Positions 44,498 to 53,109 of a stretch of DNA of 64,000 nt are shown one piece after another. The stretch's first letter is position 1. Every line of letters starts with the position of its first letter. The DNA is taken from assembly GCA_938049335.1 (NCBI GenBank), contig CALIYX010000025.1, positions 152,301 through 216,300 of the forward strand, in the 5' to 3' direction. The DNA comes from an uncultured Clostridia bacterium. GTDB taxonomy: Bacteria > Bacillota > Clostridia > Peptostreptococcales > Anaerovoracaceae. The translations under genes were made by a program, and so were the position numbers. The notes under the pieces were generated by a model that worked only from the letters and a program-made list of their open reading frames with translations, was not told the origin of the DNA and did no database searches.

Positions 44498-44519
44498 AGG
44501 TGATTTGTAGCTGAGTAGA

Positions 44520-45878
44520 CTATAGAGCAAGCTTACTTGTCTTGGACCAGATTCCCATCTTCTCTGCATCCTTGATTAGCTCGTCTCTGAAATCAGGATG
44601 TGCGATATTGATGAGCTTTTCAGCACGCTCCCATGTGCTCTTACCCTTGAGGTTTGCAGCACCGTACTCAGTTACGATGTAGTGAGTTGACATTCTAGGA
44701 GTTGTTACTATTGAACCTGGTGTTAGACCTGGCTTGATTAGTGTCTCTAGCTCGCCTGACTTTAGCTGTCTTGTTGATGGTGTGCAGATGAAGCTCTTTC
44801 CACCCTTTGATAGATAAGCACCCATAACGAAGTCAAGCTGTCCGCCTGTTCCGCTTACATGCTGGTAGCCTGCACTCTCTGAGCAAACCTGTCCATATAG
44901 GTCTAGCTGGATACAGCTGTTAACTGAGTAGAAATTGTCTATGCTTCTGATTACGTGAATATCGTTAACATAGTCAACTGGAGCTACATAGCAAAGTGGA
45001 TTGTTGTGTACGAAGTCATAAAGCTTCTGTGTACCACCTGCGAATGAGTATACAGCCTTCTTGTCGCCTGTACCTGTTCCAGCAACTAGCTTACCAGCAT
45101 TGTATAGGTCTACGTATGAGTCAACAAGCATCTCTGTGTGGCAGCTGATGCTCTTGAAATCTGATTCAGCAAGCATGCTTCCGATACAGCATGGTAGAGC
45201 ACCGATTCCAAGCTGAAGTGTGCAGTTATCTGACATCAAATCTACTACGTGCTTAGCAATCTGTATTTCGATTTCGCTTGGTGCCTTTGCTGGAATCTCA
45301 GCAGGCATTAGGTTTGAACCTTCTACAACAAAGTCAACATCTGCAATGTTTAGGATAGCTGTCTGTCCGTTAGCAAAAGGCAAGTTCTCGTTAACCTCTA
45401 CGATAATCTTCTTAGAAGCCTTTATGATTCCAAGCATCTCAGCAACCTGAGGTCCGATATTGAAGTTTCCGTGCTCGTCCATAGGAGTAACCTGAAAACA
45501 AGCTATGTCGAACTGATTGTCATTCTGATCCCAGTAAGTTGGGAGCTCACGGAATAGCATTGGGATGTACCACTGACGACCGTTCTTGCTCATTGCTCTA
45601 TCTGCACCTGTGAAGTGTGAAGAGTGGAATCTTACGTTCTCGTTTGAGCTTGTTGCCTGGTAAGTCTTGAATGCTTCCCTTCTGATAGCTACGTTTGTTA
45701 TTATTGTAACGCCCTTTAGCTCGTTTGCTCTCTTAGATAGAGCTTCGTCGATATCAACGACTGAGCCAAGTCCGGTACCGAAATGTACTCTAAAATTATT
45801 TTCTATTTTTGCCGCTGCTTGATCGGCAGTGATAAGTTTGTCCTGATATTGCTTACGAACATTGCTTACTGCGCTCAT
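44520..45878 (-). CDS. Acetyl-CoA hydrolase/transferase family CoA-transferase (butyryl-CoA:acetate or 4-hydroxybutyrate type)
   Basis: 452 residues, class I CoA-transferase. The substrate loop is TNVAIRREAF; C-terminally VSGTGGQLDFVMGAYLSKGG (about 352-371) follows the region with the active-site Glu (QVCSESAGYQ). Members move CoA between acetate and butyryl-, 4-hydroxybutyryl- or succinyl-CoA in fermentation. Specificity cannot be settled by eye. The ATG at 45878 is chosen for GGAGG eight bases upstream; the frame continues 21 codons further without a site. Confidence 0.88.
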   Translation of the reverse strand: MSAVSNVRKQYQDKLITADQAAAKIENNFRVHFGTGLGSVVDIDEALSKRANELKGVTIITNVAIRREAFKTYQATSSNENVRFHSSHFTGADRAMSKNGRQWYIPMLFRELPTYWDQNDNQFDIACFQVTPMDEHGNFNIGPQVAEMLGIIKASKKIIVEVNENLPFANGQTAILNIADVDFVVEGSNLMPAEIPAKAPSEIEIQIAKHVVDLMSDNCTLQLGIGALPCCIGSMLAESDFKSISCHTEMLVDSYVDLYNAGKLVAGTGTGDKKAVYSFAGGTQKLYDFVHNNPLCYVAPVDYVNDIHVIRSIDNFYSVNSCIQLDLYGQVCSESAGYQHVSGTGGQLDFVMGAYLSKGGKSFICTPSTRQLKSGELETLIKPGLTPGSIVTTPRMSTHYIVTEYGAANLKGKSTWERAEKLINIAHPDFRDELIKDAEKMGIWSKTSKLAL

Positions 45879-46065
45879 AGGAATTACCTCCATAAATAAG
45901 TTATGCTGTGTTAATCTTAGCCTAAAATGTAATAGCTTCAATTAGCCGAATGAATTGATTATTATTTAACAATCGTACTAGAATTTTACTATATAATTTG
46001 TATACATGCAAGCGTTTTAAGCATATATAGTAATGATTTTAATGAAAAGTTTTCATTATAAATAG

Positions 46066-46296
46066 TTGTATTGGGTGTTGATGTTGATATGCAAGTTTTA
46101 CATCTTTGATAAGCTAACCGAGATGATTAACGATGTACTTGCTACATACAAGGAAGATGAGAGACCAGCAAAGTATGACTCTATCTTCAAGTATATGAAC
46201 GATGAAGCGATTACAATTCCTCTATACTATCCAAACAGATTGATAACATACAATACAAGACTAGGAGAGCTAAAGCTCGCTGCAACAATGTATTAG
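46066..46296 (+). pseudogene. C-terminal remnant of a nickel/peptide ABC substrate-binding protein
   Basis: About 65 meaningful codons reading DKLTEMINDVLATYKEDERP, then IFKYMNDEAITIPLYYPNRL and YNTRLGEL, ending in a stop. This is the usual C-terminal end of family-5 (NikA/OppA-like) binding proteins. The remaining 450 or so residues are missing, and no ribosome site precedes it. The permease and ATPase genes are absent. Probably the scar of a deletion. Confidence 0.7.
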
Positions 46297-46404
46297 GATG
46301 TTATTTGGAATACAATTAAAATTAAGTAGTCTAAGGCTATGGAGAAAATCTCTAAAAAAGGGGTAAGACAAGATATTATAATATAAATACATAGGGTGTT
46401 GATA

Positions 46405-46447
46405 AAATTCACTGTAGCTATTGGAAATCAATGGCTACGGTGAATTT
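46405..46447. other. Long hairpin between pseudogene and tRNA
   Basis: Arms AAATTCAC-T-GTAGC and GCTAC-G-GTGAATTT, 13 bp with one mismatch and a 15-base loop, not followed by a T-run. The surrounding 46297-46540 holds no other gene. Could be an old terminator of the lost transporter operon or a small repeat. Confidence 0.5.
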
Positions 46448-46540
46448 GTACTTTATAATCCAGCGTGCTTTGGAGGCATTTTAACAGCAATGTTAGAGTT
46501 GAAAGAAGCCTTCTATCGTGGTATTATATGTAGGCAATAT

Positions 46541-46616
46541 GTCTCAGTAGCTCAGTGGATAGAGCGTCGGTTTCCTAAACCGTGCGTCGGGTGTTCGAAT
46601 CGCCTCTGGGACACCA
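46541..46616 (+). tRNA. tRNA-Arg (CCT anticodon)
   Basis: Acceptor GTCTCAG pairs with CTGGGAC; D arm GCTC...GAGC; anticodon loop TTCCTAA gives CCT, reading AGG; T arm GGGTG-TTCGAAT-CGCCT. CCA is encoded. One weak pair (T-T) sits at the base of the anticodon stem. Confidence 0.95.
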
Positions 46617-46620
46617 AATC

Positions 46621-46662
46621 AAGCCCTGTACTACTAGAACTCAGTAGAACTGGGCTTTTAAT
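46621..46662 (+). terminator. Terminator after tRNA-Arg
   Basis: AAGCCC pairs with GGGCTT, with an inner CTACT/AGTAG stem, followed by TTAATTTT. Confidence 0.75.
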
Positions 46663-46688
46663 TTTACATCGATGGAGGAGTAAAATTT

Positions 46689-47210
46689 GTGAAAAAAGGG
46701 TATATTCAAGTGTACACAGGAAACGGCAAAGGTAAGACTACGGCAGCGATTGGACTTGCGGTGAGAGCAGCAGGTGCGGGGCTCAGGGTTTACATTGGCC
46801 AGTTTGTTAAGAGTATAGAATATAGTGAAATCAAGCTCATAAAGGATCGCTTTCCTGAAATCACAGTGGAGCTCTACGGTATTGACGGCTGTATGATGAG
46901 CGGTGTGCCGAGCGAGAATGATTATAGGAGCGCTGAAGATGGGCTTAGGAGGGCGAGGGAGGCTCTCCGCGATGGCAGCTACGATCTTGTGATTTTGGAT
47001 GAGATTACGATTTGCTGCTATTTTAAGCTTCTGGCTGAGGCTGAGGTTTTGGCTTTGATGGAGGCGAAGCCTGAAGGAACGGAGCTTGTTTTGACGGGAA
47101 GGTATGCGCCTGATTACATGATTGAGAAGGCGGATCTAGTGTCTGAGATTCAGGAGACAAGGCACTACTATTCCAGCGGGGTTAAGGCTCGCGATGGTAT
47201 AGAACGTTAG
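46689..47210 (+). CDS. cobO: Cob(I)yrinic acid a,c-diamide adenosyltransferase (CobO/BtuR type)
   Basis: 173 residues, GTG start with GGAGGAG upstream. P-loop VYTGNGKGKTTAAIGLAVRA (about 8-27), typical of BtuR/CobO; Walker B-like YDLVILDEITICCYFKL (about 98) and TGRYAPDYMIEKADLVSEI near the C-terminus. It attaches the 5'-deoxyadenosyl group to reduced corrinoids, for synthesis or salvage. It lies between the tRNA-Arg and the repeat array, 2.2 kb before the tetrapyrrole operon. Confidence 0.93.
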   Translation: MKKGYIQVYTGNGKGKTTAAIGLAVRAAGAGLRVYIGQFVKSIEYSEIKLIKDRFPEITVELYGIDGCMMSGVPSENDYRSAEDGLRRAREALRDGSYDLVILDEITICCYFKLLAEAEVLALMEAKPEGTELVLTGRYAPDYMIEKADLVSEIQETRHYYSSGVKARDGIER

Positions 47211-47270
47211 CTAATATAATGGAGTTATTTATGATTTGATATAGTTATCCGTATAACTCATAGAACAAAT

Positions 47271-47386
47271 TTAGAGAAAAACACCGAATAAAACTTGAGA
47301 AATTTGCCGAATAGAATTAGAGAAAAATACCGAATAAAATTAGAGAAAAATACCGAATAGAACTTGCGAAAATTGCCAAATAGACA
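47271..47386. repeat. Five-copy degenerate 22-24 bp direct repeat array
   Basis: Units start at 47271, 47295, 47317, 47340 and 47364 with approximate consensus TTAGAGAAAAATACCGAATA plus a few A/C bases. Copies 3 and 4 are almost identical; 2 and 5 carry TTGC(C) in place of ATACC. Not multiples of three, no spacers, so neither coding repeats nor CRISPR. The array ends 30 bases before the ATPase start, suggesting iteron-like protein binding sites. Confidence 0.8.
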
Positions 47387-47403
47387 TACAATATTATTGT
47401 ATG
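47385..47403. promoter_or_regulatory. Palindrome before DUF4143 ATPase
   Basis: CATACAAT-ATT-ATTGTATG touches the last repeat and runs into the ribosome site (ATGGAGGTG). It could be an operator or hide the ribosome site in a hairpin. Confidence 0.55.
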
Positions 47404-47416
47404 GAGGTGTTAAGAT

Positions 47417-48694
47417 ATGCTAAAACCAAAAGAGTATAAACCTAGATTGATAGAAAAGCATTTGGATGAATATCTGAATAGCTTTGGCGCTGTATGTATT
47501 GAAGGACCTAAATACTGTGGAAAAACATGGACGGCTAGAAGTAGAGCAAAGAGTGCCGCATTTATAGGGGACCCACAAAATAATTTTCAAATGAGAACTA
47601 TGGCACAGTTGAGCCCGGACCTTGTTCTTAAGGGTGAGGTCCCTCGGCTTATAGATGAATGGCAAGAAGTACCGCCTTTATGGGATGCTGTGAGATTTGA
47701 TGTCGATATTGATGGTGGTAAAGGTAAATATATACTTACTGGATCGACTACTCCTAATCATAGAGGAGTAATGCATAGTGGAACAGGTCGAATAAGTAAA
47801 GTAAAAATGAATACAATGTCTCTTTATGAGACTGGAGATTCATCAGGGCTTATATCTCTTAAGGAACTGTTTGACGGAGATATAGAACCGAAAATAACAG
47901 GTGATATACGTGTAGAAGAGCTTATATATTACTCTGTGCGTGGAGGCTGGCCGGAAAATATTTCAGTATCTGCTGACCATGCGGAAAATCTAGCAAAAGA
48001 ATACCTTAAGACCGTTATAGATGACGATATGTTCAAGGTGGATGGGGTTAGAAGAGATATAAATAAAGTATGGTCTCTTGTACATTCGCTTGGCAGGAAT
48101 GAAAGTACAATCGTAAAGAATAGTACAATTATAAAAGATATTGCGGAGAAAGAGGGATTAAGTATTGATTCTGACACGGTAACAGAATATCTAAATATAT
48201 TTAGCCGACTTTTTATTATTGATAATCAACCATCATTCAGCACAGAACTTCGGTCAAAAAGAAGGATTTTGAAATCTGCAAAGAGGCATTTTGTCGATCC
48301 CTCTCTTGCTGTAGCAGCAATAGGTGCCACAAAAGAGATGCTGCTGAATGACCTAAATACATTTGGTTTTATCTTTGAAAGCTTATGCGAACATGACCTA
48401 AAAATATATGCAGAATATTACGGAGGCAAGCTTTTTCATTACAGGGATGATAAAGCCAAGGAAGTTGATGCAATAATAGAGTTTCAAGATGGAACGTATG
48501 GAGCTTTTGAGATAAAGTTAGGTGTAAATCAAATAGATAAAGCTGCAGAGGAACTATTAAGTTTTAAAAGAATGATGGAACATAAAGGAGACTCTGTACC
48601 TAAAGTGCTATGTGTTATATCCGGAATGAGCAACATGGCATATAAAAGAGAGGATGGCGTTATTGTTGTACCGATTACAGCACTAAGACCATAA
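47417..48694 (+). CDS. AAA+ ATPase with DUF4143 domain
   Basis: 425 residues. The N-terminal AAA_14-type domain has GPKYCGKTWTARS (P-loop variant, about 32-44) and RLIDEWQEVPPLWDAVR (about 77). ILTGSTTP marks the sensor. The C-terminal DUF4143 domain contains FHYRDDKAKEVDAIIEF and GAFEIKLG (about 338-375), a D...ExK pattern as in PD-(D/E)XK nuclease folds. The family is abundant and strain-variable in Clostridia and Bacteroidetes; its role is unknown. GGAGGTG lies before the ATG. A tandem repeat array sits directly upstream. Confidence 0.88.
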   Translation: MLKPKEYKPRLIEKHLDEYLNSFGAVCIEGPKYCGKTWTARSRAKSAAFIGDPQNNFQMRTMAQLSPDLVLKGEVPRLIDEWQEVPPLWDAVRFDVDIDGGKGKYILTGSTTPNHRGVMHSGTGRISKVKMNTMSLYETGDSSGLISLKELFDGDIEPKITGDIRVEELIYYSVRGGWPENISVSADHAENLAKEYLKTVIDDDMFKVDGVRRDINKVWSLVHSLGRNESTIVKNSTIIKDIAEKEGLSIDSDTVTEYLNIFSRLFIIDNQPSFSTELRSKRRILKSAKRHFVDPSLAVAAIGATKEMLLNDLNTFGFIFESLCEHDLKIYAEYYGGKLFHYRDDKAKEVDAIIEFQDGTYGAFEIKLGVNQIDKAAEELLSFKRMMEHKGDSVPKVLCVISGMSNMAYKREDGVIVVPITALRP

Positions 48695-48789
48695 TATCTA
48701 TTTTGTGAATATAGGAGTCTATCTATGTTTGTAAAATGACATTTATTTTATATAGAAATTTATAGAGATTTAATAAAAGGGAGGTTTTT

Positions 48790-49386
48790 ATGGGTAATGT
48801 AGAGAAAGATGTTACAAGAGGCTTTAGAACACAGGATGTAATCTATTGCGGTCTCTTCGCAGCGCTTATGGCAGTTGGAGCGTTTATTAAAATTACACTG
48901 CCACTAGGAGTTTTTGAGGTAACAATATCACTGCAGGTGTTCTTTGCACTGCTTGCGGGCTTTTTGCTTGGAGCAAGAAATGGCTTTGTTGCTGTATTGT
49001 CGTATTTGATTATAGGACTTATAGGAATTCCTGTATTTGCTCACGGAGGAGGACTAGGATATCTGCTTAGACCTACATTCGGCTTCCTGATTGGATTTGC
49101 TTTTGCGGCGCTGTTTACAGGTCTGCTTTCTAGTAGAGAGGGAAAGCCAAGTCTGCCAAAGCTTGCAATTGCTGCACTCGTAGGCGAGATGGCTTACTAT
49201 GCTTGCGGACTAATCTACTACTTTATAATGTTTAACTTTGTGATTTCAGGAACTGAGGGCATCGGCATAGCTCAGCTATTTAGCGTATGGTTCCTAAGTA
49301 CAGTTATTCCAGATACTGTAATTTGCATGCTTGCAGCGGTACTAGCTTACAGGCTAATACCTATTATGCGCAAAATGTACAGATAA
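48790..49386 (+). CDS. bioY: Biotin transporter BioY (ECF S component)
   Basis: 198 residues with about six helices. The family signature GLIGIPVFAHGGGLGYLLRP (about 78-97) followed by TFGFLIGF is present. Captures biotin for an energy-coupling-factor transporter whose A and T components are not in this window. AGGGAGG precedes the ATG. It starts 95 bases after the DUF4143 gene and 16 bases before the precorrin-2 dehydrogenase gene, so it heads the tetrapyrrole operon. Confidence 0.93.
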   Translation: MGNVEKDVTRGFRTQDVIYCGLFAALMAVGAFIKITLPLGVFEVTISLQVFFALLAGFLLGARNGFVAVLSYLIIGLIGIPVFAHGGGLGYLLRPTFGFLIGFAFAALFTGLLSSREGKPSLPKLAIAALVGEMAYYACGLIYYFIMFNFVISGTEGIGIAQLFSVWFLSTVIPDTVICMLAAVLAYRLIPIMRKMYR

Positions 49387-49402
49387 TAGCAGGGACAGAA
49401 AT

Positions 49403-50041
49403 ATGAACAGATTTCCACTTTGTATAAATCTCGAGGACAAGAGCTTTCTTGTCGTAGGAAGTGGCAGGATTGCTAGGAGAAAGCTTTCAGCAATAAGCGA
49501 GTTCACGAGCAATATCACAGTTATATCAAAGGAAGAAGCTGATGGACTAGCCTATGAGGGCCTTAAGATAGTTAAGAAAAGCTTTGATGCCTTAGACCTA
49601 GAGGGCTTTGACTTTGTCATTACTGCAACAGGAAGCAGGGAGCAGGATGAGACCATAGTAGCTGCCTGTAAGTCCAGAGGAATCCCTGTAAATGCAGCAG
49701 ATGACAGGGAGGAATGCGATTTCTTTCTTCCAGGTATAATCAAAAGAGGGGATCTTGTAGTTAGCGTTTCAACTTCCGGAAAGAGTCCGGCCTGCTCAAA
49801 GTATCTGAGAGAGCAGATTGAGGGCATAATTCCAGCAAATATTGAGAAGGTGCTTGATATTTTAGGCGAGCTCAGAATGAGCCTGCCATCAAAGGTGGAT
49901 TCTCAGGAGGAACGCAGCCAGATATATAATTATGTTATGCATGTACTACTTAGCATGGATAATTTAGACGAAGCCAGAGTTGATGAGATAATAGAAGAGT
50001 ATTATTATGAAAAAATTGGTTTTAGCGACAAGAGGAAGTAA
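49403..50041 (+). CDS. Precorrin-2 dehydrogenase / sirohydrochlorin ferrochelatase-like (CysG-N)
   Basis: 212 residues, NAD-binding fold: SFLVVGSGRIARRKL (about 14-28), FVITATGS (about 70), VNAADDREECDFFLPG and VSVSTSGKSPACSKYLRE (about 118). Oxidises precorrin-2 to sirohydrochlorin, the substrate of the CbiK encoded 6 kb downstream. It overlaps hemC by 35 bases, a strong sign of coupled expression. Confidence 0.9.
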   Translation: MNRFPLCINLEDKSFLVVGSGRIARRKLSAISEFTSNITVISKEEADGLAYEGLKIVKKSFDALDLEGFDFVITATGSREQDETIVAACKSRGIPVNAADDREECDFFLPGIIKRGDLVVSVSTSGKSPACSKYLREQIEGIIPANIEKVLDILGELRMSLPSKVDSQEERSQIYNYVMHVLLSMDNLDEARVDEIIEEYYYEKIGFSDKRK

Positions 50042-50885
50042 GCTAGCCCTAGTTCAAGCTGAGCAGGTAAAAGCGCTCATCGAAGAAAAGGGCGTAGAGT
50101 GCGAACTTCTAATTGTAAAAACAAAGGGTGATAAAGATCAAAATCGCCCGATTCAGGAAATCGGTGGTGATGGTCTTTTTGTGCGTGAGATTGAAAAGGC
50201 TTTGCTCGATAAGAGCGCAGACATTGCTGTTCACTCAGCAAAGGATCTTCCTTATGAACTTGCGGAAGGCCTTGTAATTGCAGGTGTCCCAAAGGCGGCT
50301 TCACCTGCGGATTGTCTCATATCGCTTAAAGGCGATGGGAACTGCGCGCCCGAAAATGATGCAAAGAAGGTAATTGGAACCGGAAGCCCGCGAAGAATAT
50401 GCGAGTATTTAGCTATCGATGAGAATGTCGAGTTTAGGAGTCTTAGGGGAAATATAGGGACAAGGCTTGGAAAGCTAGATTCTGGTGAATACGATTCTAT
50501 AATTCTCGCTAGGGCGGCCCTAGATAGACTTAATATAGACTTAAGCAGCTACGATGTTTACGAGTTTTCAAGCGAGGAAATGATCCCGGCTGCTTGTCAG
50601 GGAATCATAGCCATAGAATGTCGCAGTGAGGATGAGGAAATCGCTGGATTGCTAGGAGAGATTTCCGATTTTGAGACAAAGAGACGCTTTGATCTAGAGA
50701 GAAGTGTATTTTGCAGGCTAAAGGCTTCCTGCAAGTCGGCTCTCGGCGTGCATGCGCAGATTGAAGGGGATATGCTCACTTTGATGGCTCTTAAGGATGA
50801 GAGAAAGGTTTGCCTTGAGGGCAGATTTGAGGATGGGCAGGAGCTTGCCGAGATGGCTTTAGCTATGCTTACGGAGGAGATTTAA
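50007..50885 (+). CDS. hemC: Hydroxymethylbilane synthase (porphobilinogen deaminase)
   Basis: 292 residues. LATRGSKLALVQAEQVKALI (about 5-24), VHSAKDLPYEL (about 77) and RSLRGNIGTRLGKL (about 143). The dipyrromethane-binding Cys lies in LKASCKSALGVHAQ (about 240). Polymerises four porphobilinogens to hydroxymethylbilane. Its stop overlaps the next ATG by one base. No hemB or hemL is in the window. Confidence 0.95.
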   Translation: MKKLVLATRGSKLALVQAEQVKALIEEKGVECELLIVKTKGDKDQNRPIQEIGGDGLFVREIEKALLDKSADIAVHSAKDLPYELAEGLVIAGVPKAASPADCLISLKGDGNCAPENDAKKVIGTGSPRRICEYLAIDENVEFRSLRGNIGTRLGKLDSGEYDSIILARAALDRLNIDLSSYDVYEFSSEEMIPAACQGIIAIECRSEDEEIAGLLGEISDFETKRRFDLERSVFCRLKASCKSALGVHAQIEGDMLTLMALKDERKVCLEGRFEDGQELAEMALAMLTEEI

Positions 50886-52327
50886 TGAGAGGTAAGGTAC
50901 AGCTTATAGGTGCTGGATGCGGCAGAGGTTTAATATCTGTCAAGGCTTTAAAGGCGTTGAAAAAAGCAGATGTCCTCGTTTACGACGACCTGATAGACGA
51001 TAAGCTTTTGGACGAAGTCAGGGAGGATTGCAAGAGGATTTATGTGGGAAAGCGCTTTTCCAAGCACAGCAAAACGCAGCCTGAGATAAATGAAATTTTG
51101 ATAGAAGAAGCAAAGAAGGGCCAAATTGTTGCTAGACTCAAGGGTGGAGACAGCTTTGTATTTGGCCGTGGTGGTGAAGAATATATAGCTCTTGAGGCTG
51201 AGGGTATAGATTGCGAGCTCTTCCCAGGAATCAGTTCATGCATAGCAGTTCCAGAAAGTCTTGGAATTCCGGTTACTCATCGCGGAATTGCGCAGTCGTT
51301 TACCGTCATAACTGGGCACAGCGCAAGCAATAAGACTGAAAGCTACGAAGCACTTGCTAAGCTAAATGGAACCTTGGTGTTCTTGATGGGTATCAACTCG
51401 ATAGCTGAGATAAGCGAAAATCTAATCAAAAACGGAAAATCGCCAGAGCTTCCAGCTTCCATAGTCAGCAGAGGCTTTTCGGGAAGAGAAAAGAGAATCG
51501 ACGGATGCCTAGGTGATATCACAGAAAAGGCTAAGCTTGCTGAATCACCGGGAATTCTTGTAGTCGGTGAGGTTGCAGGTTTTCACATGGAGAGCAAGGG
51601 CAGAGGCCCTCTCGATGGGAAACGCATAGCCATAACTGGAACACGATCATTTACATCTAGGCTAGCAGAGCATCTTGAGGAGCTTGGAGCTTTTGTGGAG
51701 AGTCTTGTAACCCTTGAGCTGGAGCCGAATACGGCAGAAATTCCAAGCGATTTCAGAGGCTATGGATGGCTTGTTTTCACAAGTGCAAATGGAATAGATA
51801 TATTCTTTGATGAGATCAAAGCAAGAGGTATGGACATAAGGTGCCTCGGACAGCTGAAATTTGCCTGCATAGGCACCGGTACAGCATCAAAGCTTAGAGA
51901 GCATGGCATTATCGCAGACCTTATGCCGGAAAAGTATACGGCTGCAAAGCTAGGAGAGCTCCTCGCTGAAAAGTGTAAGGGTGAGAGAATCCTTATTCTC
52001 AGAGCCCTAGGTGGATCGCCAGAGCTCAACGAAAAGCTTGAGGAAAAAGGTGTAAGCTTTGACGACAGAAAGATTTACGATACGGTGCAAACGGGTGCGG
52101 ATTTTGATATAAAGAAATTTGAGGACTGCCACTATCTAGTGTTTGCAAGTGCAGCGGGAGTTAGAGCCTTTTTTGAGAGTCACGAGCTTCCAGATGCTGA
52201 GATTATATGCATCGGTGATATTACTGCAAGAGAGCTCAAAAAGAGGACTGACAGAGAGTTTTCAGTAGCTCAGGAGCATTCCGTTTCAGGTATCGGAAGG
52301 CTTCTTGTCAAGCTTAATAACAAATAG
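50885..52327 (+). CDS. cobA-hemD: Uroporphyrinogen-III methyltransferase / uroporphyrinogen-III synthase fusion
   Basis: 480 residues. The N-terminal SUMT half (about 1-235) has VQLIGAGCGRGLISVKALKA, VARLKGGDSFVFGRGGEE (about 80) and PGISSCIAVP. The C-terminal HemD half (about 245-480) has GKRIAITGTRSF, VFTSANGIDIFF and VFASAAGVRAFF. It closes uroporphyrinogen III and methylates it at C2 and C7 to precorrin-2. Such fusions are common in Firmicutes. Directly coupled to hemC. Confidence 0.95.
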   Translation: MRGKVQLIGAGCGRGLISVKALKALKKADVLVYDDLIDDKLLDEVREDCKRIYVGKRFSKHSKTQPEINEILIEEAKKGQIVARLKGGDSFVFGRGGEEYIALEAEGIDCELFPGISSCIAVPESLGIPVTHRGIAQSFTVITGHSASNKTESYEALAKLNGTLVFLMGINSIAEISENLIKNGKSPELPASIVSRGFSGREKRIDGCLGDITEKAKLAESPGILVVGEVAGFHMESKGRGPLDGKRIAITGTRSFTSRLAEHLEELGAFVESLVTLELEPNTAEIPSDFRGYGWLVFTSANGIDIFFDEIKARGMDIRCLGQLKFACIGTGTASKLREHGIIADLMPEKYTAAKLGELLAEKCKGERILILRALGGSPELNEKLEEKGVSFDDRKIYDTVQTGADFDIKKFEDCHYLVFASAAGVRAFFESHELPDAEIICIGDITARELKKRTDREFSVAQEHSVSGIGRLLVKLNNK

Positions 52328-52353
52328 ATTTAGCATCGCGAATTGGAGGAAAA

Positions 52354-53046
52354 ATGAAGGGTATTTTCTACGGAATAGGTATAGGTCCTGGAGATCCAGA
52401 GCATATCACGCTAAAAGCGGCAAGAATGATGAAGGAAGTTGATGTCATTGCAGCTCCCGGCACTGAAGTTAAGGAGACTTTGGCATACCGAATTGCAGTT
52501 CAGGCTGTGCCTGAGATCGAGCAAAAGGAGATGCTTCCTATCAACATGCCTATGACCTTGGATAAGGAGACTCTAGTTAAAGCGCACAAGCATGGTGCTG
52601 AGACAATAGAAAAGGTCCTCGCAGAGGGCAAGAGTGTCGGCTTCATAACTCTTGGAGATACAACGATTTATTCGACCTTCTCTTATCTTGAGAAAATCGT
52701 AAAAGACCTTGGATATGAGACTGTTTATATAAGTGGAATAACTTCTTTTTGCGCTGCTGCTGCGACTTTAGGAATTCCACTAACTGAATGGCAGGAGCCA
52801 CTTCATGTTATTCCTGCTGTGCATCAGCTTGGTGATAAGCTTGACCTCGACGGCAGCTACGTTCTCATGAAGAGTGGAAGGCAGATGCCAAGGGTCAAGG
52901 AGCTTCTTAAAGCGAGCGGTCGCAATGTAAACATGGTGGAAAACTGCGGTCTTCCAAATGAGAACAAATACTATAGCGTCGAGGAAATTCCTGATGGCGC
53001 AGGCTATTTTTCCTTGATTATCGCAAAGGAAAACAAGGAAAAATAA
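52354..53046 (+). CDS. cbiL: (Cobalt-)precorrin-2 C20-methyltransferase
   Basis: 230 residues, tetrapyrrole methylase fold: FYGIGIGPGDPEHITLKAAR (about 5-24), GFITLGDTTIYSTFSYL (about 90) and SGITSFCAAAATLGIPL (about 128). It adds the C20 methyl group, the first committed corrin step. With CbiK nearby, the cobalt-early (anaerobic) route is likely, hence cbiL rather than cobI. Later cbi genes are not in this window. GGAGG precedes the ATG. Confidence 0.93.
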   Translation: MKGIFYGIGIGPGDPEHITLKAARMMKEVDVIAAPGTEVKETLAYRIAVQAVPEIEQKEMLPINMPMTLDKETLVKAHKHGAETIEKVLAEGKSVGFITLGDTTIYSTFSYLEKIVKDLGYETVYISGITSFCAAAATLGIPLTEWQEPLHVIPAVHQLGDKLDLDGSYVLMKSGRQMPRVKELLKASGRNVNMVENCGLPNENKYYSVEEIPDGAGYFSLIIAKENKEK

Positions 53047-53081
53047 AAATATAGCCGTAGTTTCACTGCGGCTATATTTGT
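53047..53081. terminator. Terminator after cbiL
   Basis: AAATATAGCCG (53047-53057) pairs with CGGCTATATTT (53069-53079); short T-run, A-rich upstream. Ends the bioY-cbiL operon and possibly the converging surface-protein gene. Confidence 0.75.
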
Positions 53082-53109
53082 AGCGGATTTATGTGGCTAG
53101 GCCTTGTTC

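Noticed and set aside
46421..46735. 104-codon plus-strand frame over the tRNA
   Set aside because: It overlaps tRNA-Arg and the cobO start and has no ribosome site; its codons are those of the tRNA.
47271..47386. CRISPR-like direct repeats
   Set aside because: Units are contiguous, degenerate and 22-24 bp long with no unique spacers, and no cas genes are near.
50077..50304. Antisense frames inside hemC and other tetrapyrrole genes
   Set aside because: Shadows of strongly supported coding regions without ribosome sites.
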